From positions 1,488,001-1,552,000 of the forward strand of contig JACGCM010001844.1 of assembly GCA_014058105.1 (NCBI GenBank): 64,000 nt of DNA, in the 5' to 3' direction. Both the position numbers and the translations under genes were made by a program. Positions 32,242 to 43,431 of the stretch are shown piece after piece. Source of the stretch: Kingdonia uniflora (taxonomy: Eukaryota > Streptophyta > Magnoliopsida > Ranunculales > Circaeasteraceae). Under the pieces are notes generated by a model. That model was not told the origin of the DNA, did no database searches, and saw only the letters and a program-made list of their open reading frames with translations. Position 1 is the stretch's first letter. The number at the start of each line of letters is the position of its first letter.

Positions 32242-33990
32242 ATGGTGAACAACGAAAACGAAGACCATGCCCAAGACGAAAATCTTGGAAACCTTGTGAC
32301 GAGGGAAGAGTTCGCCGAAAAACTTAATTGTTTGGAGGATAAAATCGAAGCTTCCAATCGACAAGTTCAACAAGTCGCCGCAACCATCAACAACCTTACA
32401 ATACAAGTAAGTAAACTATCACCTTTCTCAACCCCCGTTACTTCCATACCCTTTTCATCATCCACAATTTTACCTATATACACCCCACCCCACCCTTCAC
32501 TTCTCGAAATTCCGACCTTACAATCACCCCCAACACCCATGAAACCCCCACCAAAACAACCCAATACCGTCAAAACTCTAATACCGTTCCCACATCATTA
32601 CAACCCAAAAACCCAATGTTTTTTAATACCCATGTTGATATAACCCTAAACGGCCACAATGATCTAGGCAACCCTCACAAATCCATCTCTTTTACCTCTT
32701 TCCCAAGCCGCTACCACCAACATGAAATTATACAACACCACCACACTCCACAAAAGACCAATAACCACCAAAACTACCCACCCGGTTACCAATCCCAACA
32801 AAAAAGTCGTGATTATGAATTATTTATCAACAATATGGCTCTTGTCGATGGTGTACGTAGGCAACCTCCCGATTCATATATTCATGATCCATATTTAACA
32901 CCTCGCCAAGCACAACCCCATCAATTTGAGTACAAGATGAAGGTCGATCTTCCGGCCTTTAATGGCCATCTTCATGTCAAAGATTTTCTCGATTGGCTTT
33001 CTACGGTGGAGAAATTTTTTGATTACATGTATATTCCGGAGGAAAAGAAAACTTCGCTCGTAGCATATAAGCTCAAGAGTAGTACTAACGCTTGGTGGGA
33101 TAGTATTGTCGAGGTTCGTCGTAAAAGGGAAAATTACCTATTCGTGATTGGGCGCAAATGAAGAAATATCTACGAGGTCGTTTTCTACCTTCTAACTACG
33201 AAGTAATTCTTTATAACCAACTTTAAAATTTAAAACAAGGTACTCGCCCCGTTGCCGAATATCTTGAAGATTTTTACCGTTTATCGGCGCGTATTGGTAT
33301 GAGTGAGAACAAGGTCAAGCAACTTAGTTGTTTCATTGGAGGTTTACGTTTTGAGATTCAAGACAAGATGTCGATGTCACATATTCCTTCTATGGATATC
33401 GCTATTGAGTTAACTCAACGAGTGAAACAATTTCTCGATAAAGCCAAACGATTTTCTAATAATGGGTGACCACAATACCGAGGATATTCATCATCTTTAT
33501 CTCCTTAAACAAACTGTTTTACACCAAACACATCCCTTATAAATACCAATTCATCCAACTTAAACAATTCCCCACAAACCCATAACTCTACCACAAACAT
33601 CCGTTTCCCGCAACCCCATAATCGCCCTTCTAACCAATACCAAAATAACCGACCCTCTAACCCTAAACCTTTGCTTGAACACCCCACTGACCCTTATGCC
33701 CGCCCTAAACAAAATTATTGTTATCGTTGTAACCAACATGGTTATGCATCCAATATTTTCCCATCTCGAAACAATGCAAACCCTCGAGTAAATTTAACAC
33801 ATCATGATGAGGAGGTCATCGTTGATGGTGAGGTTCATGAGCATCCATCCGTTTTGGCTCTTTGTAATCCGATTTTATTTGAGTCGTCGTGGGATATTAT
33901 TGAAGAAGTTCTTGATGGATACGACAAAGAAGATGAACGATGTTGTATTTTTCGTAAACTTCTCTTTACACAACAAGGAGATATGTCCTA
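32242..33990 (+). pseudogene. Gag of the gypsy element (frameshifted, zinc knuckle damaged)
   Basis: The frame opens at 32242 (MVNNENEDHAQDENLG) with a predicted coiled coil (FAEKLNCLEDKIEASNRQVQ). It shifts near 32620 into a proline- and histidine-rich stretch, then enters the gag core (VDLPAFNGHLHVKDFLDWLS, LKSSTNAWWD). It shifts again near 33130 and continues to about 33470 (RGRFLPSNYEVIL, EYLEDFYRLSARIG). A zinc-knuckle region near 33715 reads CYRCNQHGYASNIF. The usual histidine and final cysteine are replaced by Y and F, so RNA binding by this motif is probably lost. Confidence 0.8.
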
Positions 33991-34018
33991 ATACAATAAT
34001 ATATTTCGCTCCCAATGC

Positions 34019-34279
34019 TTGATTAACGGTAAACTCACCAAATTTATCATTGATAGTGGTTCGAACGAAAATATTATTTCTAAATCGGTGGTTTCGAAGC
34101 TTGGTTTAGCTCTTAGTTTGCATCCGGATCCTTATCCTATTTATTGGATCAAGGATACTTGTGTTTCTAAGGTTACACATCAATGTCAAGTTCCTTTTAC
34201 TATTGATAAATATAGTGAGGAGATTTTGTGCGATGTCGTTGACATGGATGTTTGTCATATTCTTCTTGGACGACCTTAG
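34019..34279 (+). pseudogene. Aspartic protease of the gypsy element
   Basis: The frame reads LTKFIIDSGSNENIISKSVV, with the catalytic D-S-G triad present, and ends with CHILLGRP, the conserved C-terminal protease block, directly before a stop. The domain itself looks whole. The stop at its end, where the polyprotein should continue into RT, breaks the ORF. Confidence 0.8.
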
Positions 34280-36887
34280 TTGTTTGATTTAGATATTGAT
34301 AGTAAGGGACGTAACAATACGTACACATTTACAAAAGGTGGTCTCAAGTATATATTTACTCCTATGAAGCCCAAAGCACCTACGACCGCGAAAACGCTTG
34401 TATTGCTTTCCGATGATGTAGAGAAAGATGTTCAAGAGGCCGAAACTATTTTTGTTCTTGTTTCTAAAGGTGATGTCTCCAATCCTAATGACATGCCTCA
34501 AGAAGTTAAAGATTTTTTACATGAATTTTCAAACATTCTTCCTACCGAGTTTCTGGATTCTCTACCTCCTATGAGAGATATTCAACATCATATCGATCTT
34601 GTTTCAGGGGCAAGCTTGCCAAACTTACCACATTACCGTATGCCACCAAAAGACCATGCCATTTTACAAAAACAAGTACAAGACCTACTTTCTAAAGGCC
34701 TTATTCGTCCATCAATGAGCCCGTGTGCGGTTCCGGCACTCCTAGTCCCAAAGAAAGATGGTTATTGGCGCATGTGTATTGATAGTCGAGCTATTAACAA
34801 AATCACGGTACGTTATCGTTTTTCGATTCCTCGCCTTGATGATATATGTTGGATATCCTCTCCGGTTCAAAAATCTTCTCTAAAATTAATCTCAAAAGCG
34901 GTTATCACCAAATTCGAATCCGTCCCGGAGATGAATAAAAAACGGTTTTCAAAACTAAAGAAGGATTATATGAATGGCTTGTTATGCAATTTGGTTTGTC
35001 TAATGCTCCTAGTACAATTATGAGGCTTATGAATGAGGTTTTAAAGCCTTTCTTGAACAAGTTTGTCGTCGTTTATTTCAATGATATTCTCATTTATAGC
35101 AAAGATGAGAAGGAGCATCTTCACAATATTCAACAAGTATTTCAAGCACTCGAAGGTACCTCTCTGCAAATTCAACTCAAGAAATGTACATTTATGCAAG
35201 CTAAACTTATTTTCTTGGGATTTGTCGTTTCCGCCGATGGTATTTATGTTGACGAAGACAAAGTTAAAGTTATTCGTGAGTGGCCTATTCTGAAAACTAT
35301 TTTTGATGTTCGATCTTTTCATGGATTGGCATCTTTTTATCATCGTTTTATACAAAAAAATTCTACTATAACGGCCCCCCTTACCGATTGTTTAAAACAA
35401 TCTCGCCTTACTTGGAGTCCCGAAGCCAAACAAAGTTTCGCCTTACTAAAAGAAAAACTATCTTCGGCACCGGTTCTTATTATGCTCGATTTCACAAAAT
35501 TATTTGAAGTAGATTGTGATGCCTCCGCCCGTGGTATAGGTACCGTTTTAACTCAAGAAGGAAGACCAATTGCGTATTATAGTGAAAAGTTATCTGAAGC
35601 TCGCCGTACTTGGACTACTTATGAGTTGGAATTTTATTCGGTTGTACAAGCTTTTAAGCATTGGAAACATTATTTGCTTCAAAAGGAATTTTTATTATAT
35701 ACCGATCATGAAGCCCTCAAGGACATCCAAAGTAATACCATTAATCGAATGCATGCTCGTTGGATCGCCGAGATTCAACAATTTAATTTTTCTATCAAGC
35801 ACAAACTGGGGAAGCAAAATAAAATTTCCAATGCCTTGAGTCGACGTGCATCCCTTCTTGTTACCGTTCATACATCTATCGTTGATTTTGATTATCTTAA
35901 AGAACTCTATGTCGATGATGCGGATTTTTTGAAGATGTGGGAAAAATGCAACAATAATCAAGGAGGTACGGCCGACTTTCTTCTTCATGATGGTTTTCTT
36001 TTTCATGGTACTCGTCTTTGTATTCCCCAAGGTTCTTTACGAGAGTACGTTATTAAAGAGCTACATGGAGGAGGTCTTGGTGGACATTTAGGTCGTGATA
36101 AAACAATTGCTTTAGTAGAAGAACGATATTTTTGGCCTTCTTTAAAGAAAGAAGTTGCGGACTTTGTTCACAAATGTTTTGTATACCAACAAGCCAAAGA
36201 TCGTGCTAAAAATACGGGCCTCTACACCCCTCTTTCGGTTCCCGAATCACCTTGGACCGATATTTCTATGGATTTTGTATTGGGACTCCCTCGGACTCAA
36301 AGAGGAGTTGATTCAATTTTTGTGGTAGTCGATCGCTACTCAAAGATGGCACACTTCATCCCTTGCAAAAAAACTCATGATGCGGTCCAAATCGCAAATT
36401 TATTCTTCCGAAAAATTGTTCGCCTTCATGGTGTTCCACAATCTATTACTTCTGATCGCGATAGTAAATTCTTAAGCTATTTTTGGCAAACTCTTTGGCG
36501 ACGTTTGGATACATCTTTAAAGTTTAGTAGCACCACTCACCCGCAAATCGATGGTCAAACGGAAGTAGTTAATCGCACTTTGGGAAATTTACTTCGTGCT
36601 TTATCCGGTGCAAAGTTAAGGCAATGGGATTTATGTATTCCGGTGCGGAGTTCGCCTATAATGCTTCTAAGAGTAAAACTACCGATTTTTTTCCTTTTCA
36701 GATTGTTTATTCCATGGTTCCTAAGCACCCCCTCGATCTTGTAGATCTTCCTAAAGTTTCGGGTGTGAATTCATTGTCTAATGATTTCCTCGATCAAGTT
36801 GCCAAAATTCATAAGATGGCTACAAAAAATATTGAAGCTTCAAATGCCAAGTACAATGCTTCGGCCGATGCACATCGGTGTGTTTAA
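34280..36887 (+). pseudogene. RT, RNase H and integrase of the gypsy element (frameshifted)
   Basis: The first frame (34280-35023) holds the RT fingers (PAVLVPKKDGYWRMCIDSRAI near 34740; note RMCIDSRAI) and then loses the catalytic block through a frameshift near 34850-35000. The second (34984-36744) holds [20 protein letters not shown], where the YVDD-type box reads YFND. RNase H follows ([24 protein letters not shown]), then integrase with HHCC remnant (CFVYQQ, one cysteine changed to Y) and DDE blocks ([26 protein letters not shown]). A last frameshift near 36640 moves into 36624-36887. The DDE residues remain, but the RT is damaged. Confidence 0.85.
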
Positions 36888-37153
36888 ACTTTTGAAGTTG
36901 ATGATCTTGTCATGGCCTATTTGAAAAAGGAACGTTTTCCGGTTGGCACTTACAATAAATTGAAGATGAAAAAGATTGGGCCATGTGAAGTGCTTAAGAA
37001 GATTAGCGATAATGCATACATCATTTCTTTACCCGAAGGTTACAACATCTCGCGTACATTCTATGTGGCGGACCTTTCTCCTTATTATGGTGACACGCAT
37101 GATTCTCTTCCTTTTGAGAACTCGTGGGCGAGTACTTTTCCACAATAGGAGCA
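36888..37153 (+). pseudogene. C-terminal end of gypsy integrase and element 3' leader
   Basis: After a stop at about 36886 (TAA in CVxTFE) the same reading continues as [40 protein letters not shown] and [13 protein letters not shown], the usual integrase tail with GP-Y-like block. A short purine-rich run ('aataggagcataa') precedes the 3' LTR at 37154 and probably served as polypurine tract. Confidence 0.7.
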
Positions 37154-37509
37154 TAATACAGGGCCTTTAAATGATTAAGCCCAAAGGCTTGGATGATTTT
37201 AATCTCATTAGGTTTAATTTTTTTTCTAGTTTTATTTGTTTCTAGATTAAGTTTATGTTTAAATAATAGGATCCTTCTAATATGGGAATCCTCTAGCTCT
37301 ATCTTTTATTTGTTTCTAGATTAAGTTTATGTCTACATAATAGGATCCTTCTAATATAGGAATCCTCTAGCTCTATTATAAATAGGCATGTAATAGTTGA
37401 GAGATGCATTCAACCAAGATCAATAAAATTTCTCTATTTATTATTATTTTTCATTGCAATCTCTTTTATTTTCTCGATTCAAATCGCTTCCGCTACGTGT
37501 TCTCTATTA
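37154..37509 (+). repeat. 3' LTR of the gypsy element (356 bp)
   Basis: It begins TAATACAGGG (TGATGCAGGG in the 5' copy: two G-to-A changes at the border) and ends CTATTA just before the TAATA target duplication. It has one copy of the 50-bp unit that is doubled in the 5' LTR. Confidence 0.9.
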
Positions 37510-37530
37510 TAATAGGTGGAAAAAAATATT

Positions 37531-37740
37531 GCATTCTCTAAGTGAGTTTTAATTGGATTAGAAATTTCAATTAGTGGTGTGGTCATAGGCATAAATGTAA
37601 GTATTAAAGACCCCTAAGCATAAATTTTTCTTACTTTTTGTTATTGAAAGTTATGTAATCTTTGGAATTATGCATTCGTTCTTTGGCAAGTTTACTGTTT
37701 AAGATATCAACTCTAAACTATTTAACGAAAATTCAGTGAT
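37531..37740 (+). repeat. Duplicated segment, copy 1, left half
   Basis: This stretch ('attctctaagtg', 'aattagtggtgtggtcat', 'agttatgtaatcttt', 'gatatcaactct') matches 39784-39980 in the same order. The match continues after the LINE insertion, at 39033-39094. What the segment is was not determined. Confidence 0.75.
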
Positions 37741-37904
37741 TTTTTTTGCAAAAATTTTAATAGATATAATCAAAAACAAATTTACAATATAAGGGAAAGC
37801 CATCCATTCCTCACCCTAGTACATGCACTAGGGAAAATGTATGGGGCTCTCTACGAAGATAAATAAATACATAAGTAAAAAACCATAAACTCATATGCAT
37901 CAGA

Positions 37905-38190
37905 GCTAGTCGTTCAAACGAATCCAGAGGCGTTCGAACGCCAGGAGTGTATTTCGTTCGAACGACTTCCAATTTCATTCGAACGAAAATATAAAAATCC
38001 TTCAAAATGTCGTCTTTCTCGACAATTTAAGAAACCCAGTTTTTAGGTTAGCGTGTAAGTCATTCGAACGACTTCCAAGTCCGTTCGATCAACCTGTTGA
38101 AACTTGTCTTCATAATGTCGTCTGAATCGACAAGTTTGAAAATTTTGTCATTTCGCTCGAATAGCCTTCTATCTCGTTCGAACGATTTTC
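37905..38190 (-). repeat. TTCGAA-rich repeats in the LINE 3' untranslated region
   Basis: Perfect TTCGAA cores occur at 37933, 37957, 37978, 38063 and 38177, mostly as CGTTCGAACG or ATTCGAACGA, with degenerate versions at 37912, 38084 and 38155. Part of this is a two-copy tandem repeat with a period of 106 bp ('ttcgaacgacttccaa' at 37957 and 38063; 'atgtcgtct' followed by 'tcgacaa' in both). Confidence 0.8.
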
Positions 38191-38196
38191 CTCATT

Positions 38197-39035
38197 CTAT
38201 AGTACTTCATACCCTAATCTTCGATTATCTCTAGGTATTTTGGTTTGCCATCTGTCCATTCTTCGTGGTTGATTTGGGTCTGAGCCTCTCCATGCGAGGT
38301 GATCTGCAGAGAAGTTGCATTTTCTCCATACATGACTGAACCGGATGTTCTGAAGGAGAGGAGTGATCAGAGTCCACGCTGTTCTGAGAGACCATGGCAT
38401 ACTGTCTTTGAGAAAAGCTTTAATAGCTGCAGCTGAATCAGAGACAACCCAAACTCTTCTCCAGCCGTGTGCTACAGCACGTTGAACGCGCGATATGATT
38501 GCAGCGATCTCTGCTATATAGTTTGCAGCTTGACCAATTGATTTGCTGAAAGTGTCCAAGACCTCCCCGGTGTTATTTCTGTACATTATACCAATCCCCG
38601 TCGGTCCTGGATTGCCCATAGCCGATCCATCAAAGCAGATTTTAACCTCATTCGCTTCAGGGAGCAACCATCTGCAGCTCTCGATGTTGCTGCGTTTTCG
38701 TGGTTTGCATCGGACATTTAGCGCTTTTATGATCTTCAGGTCATGAACCGTGTTGTTCATCGTATGTTGAGAGAGGTGGGCAGCATCTGTGATATCCGTT
38801 AGGATGTTCAGCGTGATTTTCTGGATTGTAATCTTGAGTCCATCTGAGCGCCACTTATTTCTTGCGTACCAAATGTTGGTGCATATAGAGAAGACCATGG
38901 CAACCCATAAGTCTTTAATATATGGGCTAGACGATTTTCCCCTTTCCAGAATGGTTCTCCAAGTATCTGTAGGTGTAATAGGATCATAGGAGAAGCAGTT
39001 TGTAGCCCTTTGCCAAAGAGAGGGCTACATCTTCA
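38197..39035 (-). pseudogene. C terminus of LINE ORF2 with RNase H domain
   Basis: A 233-codon minus-strand frame (38197-38898) extends upstream without a start to about 39035 (DTWRTILERGKSSSPYIKDL). It contains the plant RNase H-like pattern: KICFDGSAMGNPGPTGIGI, EIAAIISRVQRAVAHGW, VVSDSAAAIKAF, and HVWRKCNFSADHLA. The DGS, E, SDS and D blocks are the four acidic sites. The ATG at 38898 is internal to the original protein, so this is not a separate gene. Everything upstream of the RNase H (endonuclease, reverse transcriptase) is missing. Confidence 0.85.
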
Positions 39036-39784
39036 CCATGGAATTCTGTGATCAAATCACCAAAATTTGCATTTTCGCCATAGAATTCGGCTTAATCTTT
39101 CAAGTGAGGGTTTTGTTGAAAAGACTTGATATGCTATTCTTTAGGTTTGATGTCATTTTCGACTTTGATTCCGTTTAATACACATCTCATAACTACATGT
39201 TTCAAAGGTATGAAAACTGATAGATTTTGTGAATATTTGCCATTATATATAGAGGAATATAATCGCTGTCTCAGGCACCTGCAAAACAACACGTCCAAAA
39301 AGCAAGGTCGCAAGACCTTTCTTTCATATTAGATGTTGATGATCGAAAAAGATGTATTTTTTCTTTAGTCCATAGCAAAGGTCATGGCTCACAAGGAGTC
39401 CGTGAAGCTCTACGTACGGTTACGTCTTATTTCAGATAACTCAGGCTTAATGCACTCCAGACCTGGTGTCTAGTATATGATTTAGCCCATGTTGTTTCTT
39501 GGACAATTAATTTCAAACCCTGTCAATTTATTTAGGAGTAACTTTTTTTTTTTCTTGACTAAACTTATAAGCATAACGGTGTCGCAACAACGTTTCTCTC
39601 TATCTCTGGAAAAAAAAAACAAAAAACAAAATAGTCTTGTACGTCCAACAACAAAAAAATTGGCGATATACGCATATGTACTAAGCAAAGCGTTGTTGAT
39701 ATTATGCGTTGATACTTAAAAGCTTAATGACATAACAAGAAACGGAAAAAGTAAATTAAAGTTTGTAATTCTTATCTTTTGAGT
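39033..39784. other. Duplicated-segment remainder and intergenic DNA
   Basis: 39033-39094 is the right half of duplicated copy 1 ('gatcaaatcaccaaaa'), ending at 'ctttcaag'. From there to 39784 I see only AT-rich intergenic sequence with short T and A runs near 39541 and 39609. No gene is supported. Confidence 0.5.
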
Positions 39785-40040
39785 ATTCTCTAAGTGGGGG
39801 TTTAGATCCAATTAGTGGTGTGGTCTTATAAGCATAAGAGTAAAGAGCTCTTAGGCTATATTTTTTCTTCTTCTACTTTTGGTCATTCAAAGTTATGTAA
39901 TCTTTAGACTTAAGCGCTCTATCTTTTGGCAAATTTACTGTTTGAGATATCAACTCTTAATTATTGTAATGGAACTTTGCAATCAAATCACCAAAAGTTG
40001 TAATTTTACTATGGAATTTGGCTCCAAATGTTTAGAAAAG
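39784..40040 (+). repeat. Duplicated segment, copy 2 (uninterrupted)
   Basis: It matches 37531-37740 plus 39033-39094 in order and orientation, without the 1.3-kb LINE between the halves. It therefore acts as the empty-site reference for that insertion. Its own nature is unknown. Confidence 0.75.
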
Positions 40041-41584
40041 GGAATTAGAGCTTTACGTAGAAGGCGACTTTAGGTTTAAACAATAAATACACTCGAATGG
40101 AACACCTAGGTCCACTACTGTGGGATTTAGATTAGATTTTGTTCTTTAGATCCTGGTCCGAAGTGTTGATGGATACACCTTCAAAACTACTAGCCATGAA
40201 GATCTAGGAGAGAGTAGTCTAATTAGGCTAAGCCTGTGAGGTTTCGCTTCCTACACAAGAAACCTTTAATTTGAGATCATTGATATGGTCATGTATGAGA
40301 GGAAAGTTTAAGTTCCTCTATATATTATTTGAATTTTTAGATCATCAAAATCCATTCTACTTAATGTAATCACGTGAATCGTAATGCAATCAAAGTCAAT
40401 ATAAACCCAAGAAATCCTAAACATTTTATACAAACTTGTAAATAATTAATGCGAAAAAGATTCTTTCTGAAATCGAGCATAGGGTTCTTCTTCTATGACA
40501 GGGTTAAATGCTTCCAACCCTTGCCGTTATCTGCGGCCTACTCTCCTCCCCAATGTTCAAACCAAGTATCATCCAATGTTCTAATACTCGTATTAAACTA
40601 ATGAGGCATGTTTTCGAGGAGGAGTTGACGTCGCAAATTATATATATTTACTAGTAAGGCCATGCAAATTAATATAAATAATGCTACAATATAAAACAAG
40701 ATGTCAGTCATAGATCTTTGAAGCAAATGAGACCAAACAAAAATGTAAGAAACCCTAGATGGACTTTTATTCAACTTTTTAATCTTAAATCTCATGAAGA
40801 TCCCCATATGTTTGCTCTACATAGGAGTATGTTAAGGGTTGAAATTTGGAGTGGGTACATGAAACCTAGAGTAGGTTGGTTTCATAAATTTATTTTTGAT
40901 ATGGCAAAATGTGGTTGGATTACCAAATCAAGAGGTCCTACGATCAATTCCCATTACAAGCAGACCTCTCAAATAAAATGAACAATTCCCATTAAGAGCT
41001 TCTACTCCATGTAGCACTAGATACTTTATGGAGGCCCAATGGGCCGTAATACCTAAAATTTAAATGGGAATTTGCATTTGTTTTGTTTTATAGAAGAATA
41101 TAGGCACAACATTTTAATTCAAATAACTAAAAACTAATTATGATTCATGTTTTTATTCTTACAAATATCAAGAGAATAATTTGAGAAGATTTCATTTATT
41201 TATTTCAATGATTTTCAGTTTTTGGACCATCTAAGCATATATATTTTTACGCGTAAAAAAGTTAGATAATGAAGACCGGGTACCAGTTGGTTTCGTTTAG
41301 GTCGTGATTTAACTGTTTATGGGATTCGCTAACAACGGATAATGAAGGAATCAACAAGCACATGGGGTCAAAATGATGATATGTGACAATACTTGTTTTG
41401 GTCCAAACATACCAATTTAATTCAATGAAGTAACAACATTCATATTGTACTGATTTCGACAAATGAAATGTTAGGAATAATTGGATTAGCTTGAAATATT
41501 TAGGTCAACATTCTTTGCACAAATTCAAGCTACAAATAATACTAATTTTTGAATATTAGAGAAATTATGCAACTTCATTATTAT
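40041..41584. other. Intergenic DNA without a supported gene
   Basis: The sequence is AT-rich with only short frames. One dispersed repeat is visible: 40926-40972 on the minus strand ('gcttgtaatgggaattgatc' and 'aggacct') resembles 54008-54050 on the plus strand. Nothing else is recognised. Confidence 0.5.
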
Positions 41585-41589
41585 AATAA

Positions 41590-41769
41590 TGTTGAATATA
41601 TAATATACCTAATATAGGATATATACTAAATATATAATTCTCTAAATATAGGATATTCTTACTCAGTAATTGTAACTATATAAGGAGAAGGTATTCTTCC
41701 ATTGTAATAATCGAATAATAATAAAGTTAGTCATTCTCGAATCTCTTATTCTTTGTATTAGTTTCTACA
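41590..41769 (+). repeat. 5' LTR of the copia element (180 bp)
   Basis: A short LTR with a TATA-like 'aactatataagg' at about 41676 and TG...CA ends. It has an extra 'atatataattctct' stretch not in the 3' copy and lacks the 'agcacccaag' that the 3' copy has. Confidence 0.9.
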
Positions 41770-41955
41770 TGGTGTCAGAGCGGGCTCGATAATTAAACCT
41801 GGTTCTAATTGAATTGAATTCCGCTGCGAATTGCTGTCACGGAGCTTAATTCTGTTGCGAAGTTCGAAGTTTTTGTAGTTGTAACAGTTTGAGGTCACTG
41901 TAGCAGTTCGAAGTACTGTAGCAGATACCAAAAAATCATTGTAGCAGTTCGACCA

Positions 41956-42501
41956 ATGGGTTTCAATGATGATACAACAATGGTATCATCAAACTCAAAC
42001 CATAATCCTCCTTCAGTGAATGTTGCCGAGTCAGGTATGAAAACTAAAGGTAGTGTTTTAGTTGTAAATTCTTTGAATAGTACTTGGTTAATTGATATTG
42101 GTGCATCAGATTACATGGTAAACGACTCTAGCATATTATCATCCATTACACCTTCAACCCAAACCTCTATATACACAGCAAATGGTGGTCCTTTTCCTGT
42201 AATTGGAGAAGGTTCCACTGACATATTTGAATCCCTGACATTAAACTCTGTCATTATTGTTCCTGCTCTAGAGTACAATATCTTGTCTGTCAGTAGGATC
42301 ACTGTTGTACTTACATGTACTGTGACATTTTGGCCTCAATTATGTATTTTTCAAGACATAGTGACTCGGCAGGTTCTTGGTTGTAGTGTTAGAAAATGTA
42401 ATCTCTACTATTTGGATTGGACTAATAGTGGAGAGCAGAGAATTCATCAGGTGAATAAAGTCGGAGGAATTGAAGAAGCAAAAGCTAATGTGTGGTTATG
42501 A
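41956..42501 (+). pseudogene. Copia protease and start of integrase
   Basis: The frame reads STWLIDIGASDYMVNDSSIL, the protease active-site block. The usual DSGA is DIGA here, so the residue after the catalytic aspartate is changed. ALEYNILSVSRI is the conserved end of the protease. The frame stops (TGA at 42499) and continues after it as RRLGHLSFRYLQKLNS and CDICELAKSHR, the integrase GAG-pre and zinc region. Gag, which normally precedes this, is missing. Confidence 0.8.
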
Positions 42502-43410
42502 CATCGGCGACTGGGTCATCTCTCTTTCAGGTATCTTCAGAAATTAAATTCGCCGTTATTTTCGAATTGTAGTATTTCAGAGTTTAGGTGTGATATTTGT
42601 GAACTCGCTAAGAGTCATCGTATTACATATTCTCCAAGTTTTAATAAAAGTTCAGAACCTTTTAATATTATTCACTCTGATATGTGGGGTCCTGCACGCA
42701 TTCTTTCATTGTCTAGAGCTCGTTATTTTATGACTTTTATTGATGAGTGTACTCGTATGATGTGGGTATCTCTAATTACCCATAAAAGTGAAGTCTTTGA
42801 AGTATTTAAAAAAAATTATCAGATGGTTTTAACTCAATTCCAAAGAAGGATACAAGTGTATCAATCTGATAATAGAGGAGAATTTACTAGTAATGACATG
42901 TCGGAGTTCTTGACAAATAACGGCATTCGAAATCAAATCTCTAATGTTTATACCCCACAGCAAAATGGGTTAGCTGAACGAATGAATAGACAATTGTTAG
43001 ATGTTGTTCATGAATTTCTTTTTGGAATGAATATGTCATTAAATTATTGGGGAGAAGCATTAAAATATGTTGCTTACTTGATAAACCGCACACCATCTAG
43101 GGTCATTGAATTTCAGACCCCCTTCCAAAAACTTTATGATTTTATCACTTTCCCTGCAATGCCAAACCTAGAACCATGTGTTTTTGGATGTGTTGCCTTT
43201 GTTCATATACCTAAACATCAACGATAAAAATTGGATCATTGTGCTCGAAAGTGTGTGTTTCTTGGATATGATGATTTTAAAAAGGGTTATCGTTGCTATG
43301 ATCCTGTGGAGGGGAAAGTGTATATCTCTTTAAATGTTTCGTTTCGAGAATTGGAGGCGTATTTTGTGGGATCTTCCCTTCAGAAGAATAAACATAATAA
43401 TGGTGAATGA
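42502..43410 (+). pseudogene. Copia integrase
   Basis: After the stop at 42499 the frame reads HLSFRYLQKLNS and CDICELAKSHRITYS. It then gives IIHSDMWGPARILSLSRARY, FIDECTRMMWVSLITHKSEV, YQSDNRGEFTSNDMSEFL and YTPQQNGLAERMNRQLLDVV. The DDE triad (D in HSDMWG, D in SDNRGEF, E in GLAERMN) is present. A stop lies at 43228 near the end (HQRxKLDHCARKCVFLGYDD), after which the C-terminal part continues. Integrase inserts element DNA. The core looks intact. Confidence 0.85.
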
Positions 43411-43431
43411 AAGTTTCCTATTATTAGGGAT

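Larger units (their letters stand above)
31802..37509 (+). mobile_element. Ty3/gypsy LTR retrotransposon, plus strand, 5.7 kb, inactive
   Basis: LTRs at 31802-32206 and 37154-37509 enclose a primer site, gag, protease, RT, RNase H and integrase in Ty3/gypsy order. The perfect 5-bp duplication TAATA flanks it (31797-31801 and 37510-37514). Coding frames are broken by frameshifts and stops, so the copy is not autonomous. The LTRs are very similar apart from one internal duplication, so the insertion is younger than the Tat-type element. No chromodomain is evident in the C-terminal tail, and the lineage within Ty3/gypsy was not settled. It inserted about 640 bp downstream of the polyadenylation signal of the JMJ13-like gene. 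Confidence 0.92.
37741..39039 (-). mobile_element. 5'-truncated LINE (non-LTR retrotransposon) insertion, 1.3 kb
   Basis: A run of eight T (37740-37747) is the poly(A) tail read on the minus strand. From there a 3' untranslated part and an ORF2 C terminus run to about 39035, where the homology stops. Flanking sequences gaaaattcagtgat (37727-37740) and ggaattctgtgat (39040-39052) look like a diverged target-site duplication. The uninterrupted sister copy at 39784-40040 shows the site without the insertion. Truncation at the 5' end, a poly(A) tail and target duplications are the marks of LINE insertion. Confidence 0.85.

Noticed and set aside
38197..38898. A 233-codon ORF that could be taken for a host RNase H gene
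   Set aside because: It continues upstream without a start, ends in a LINE 3' region with poly(A), and has target duplications around it. It is the tail of LINE ORF2.
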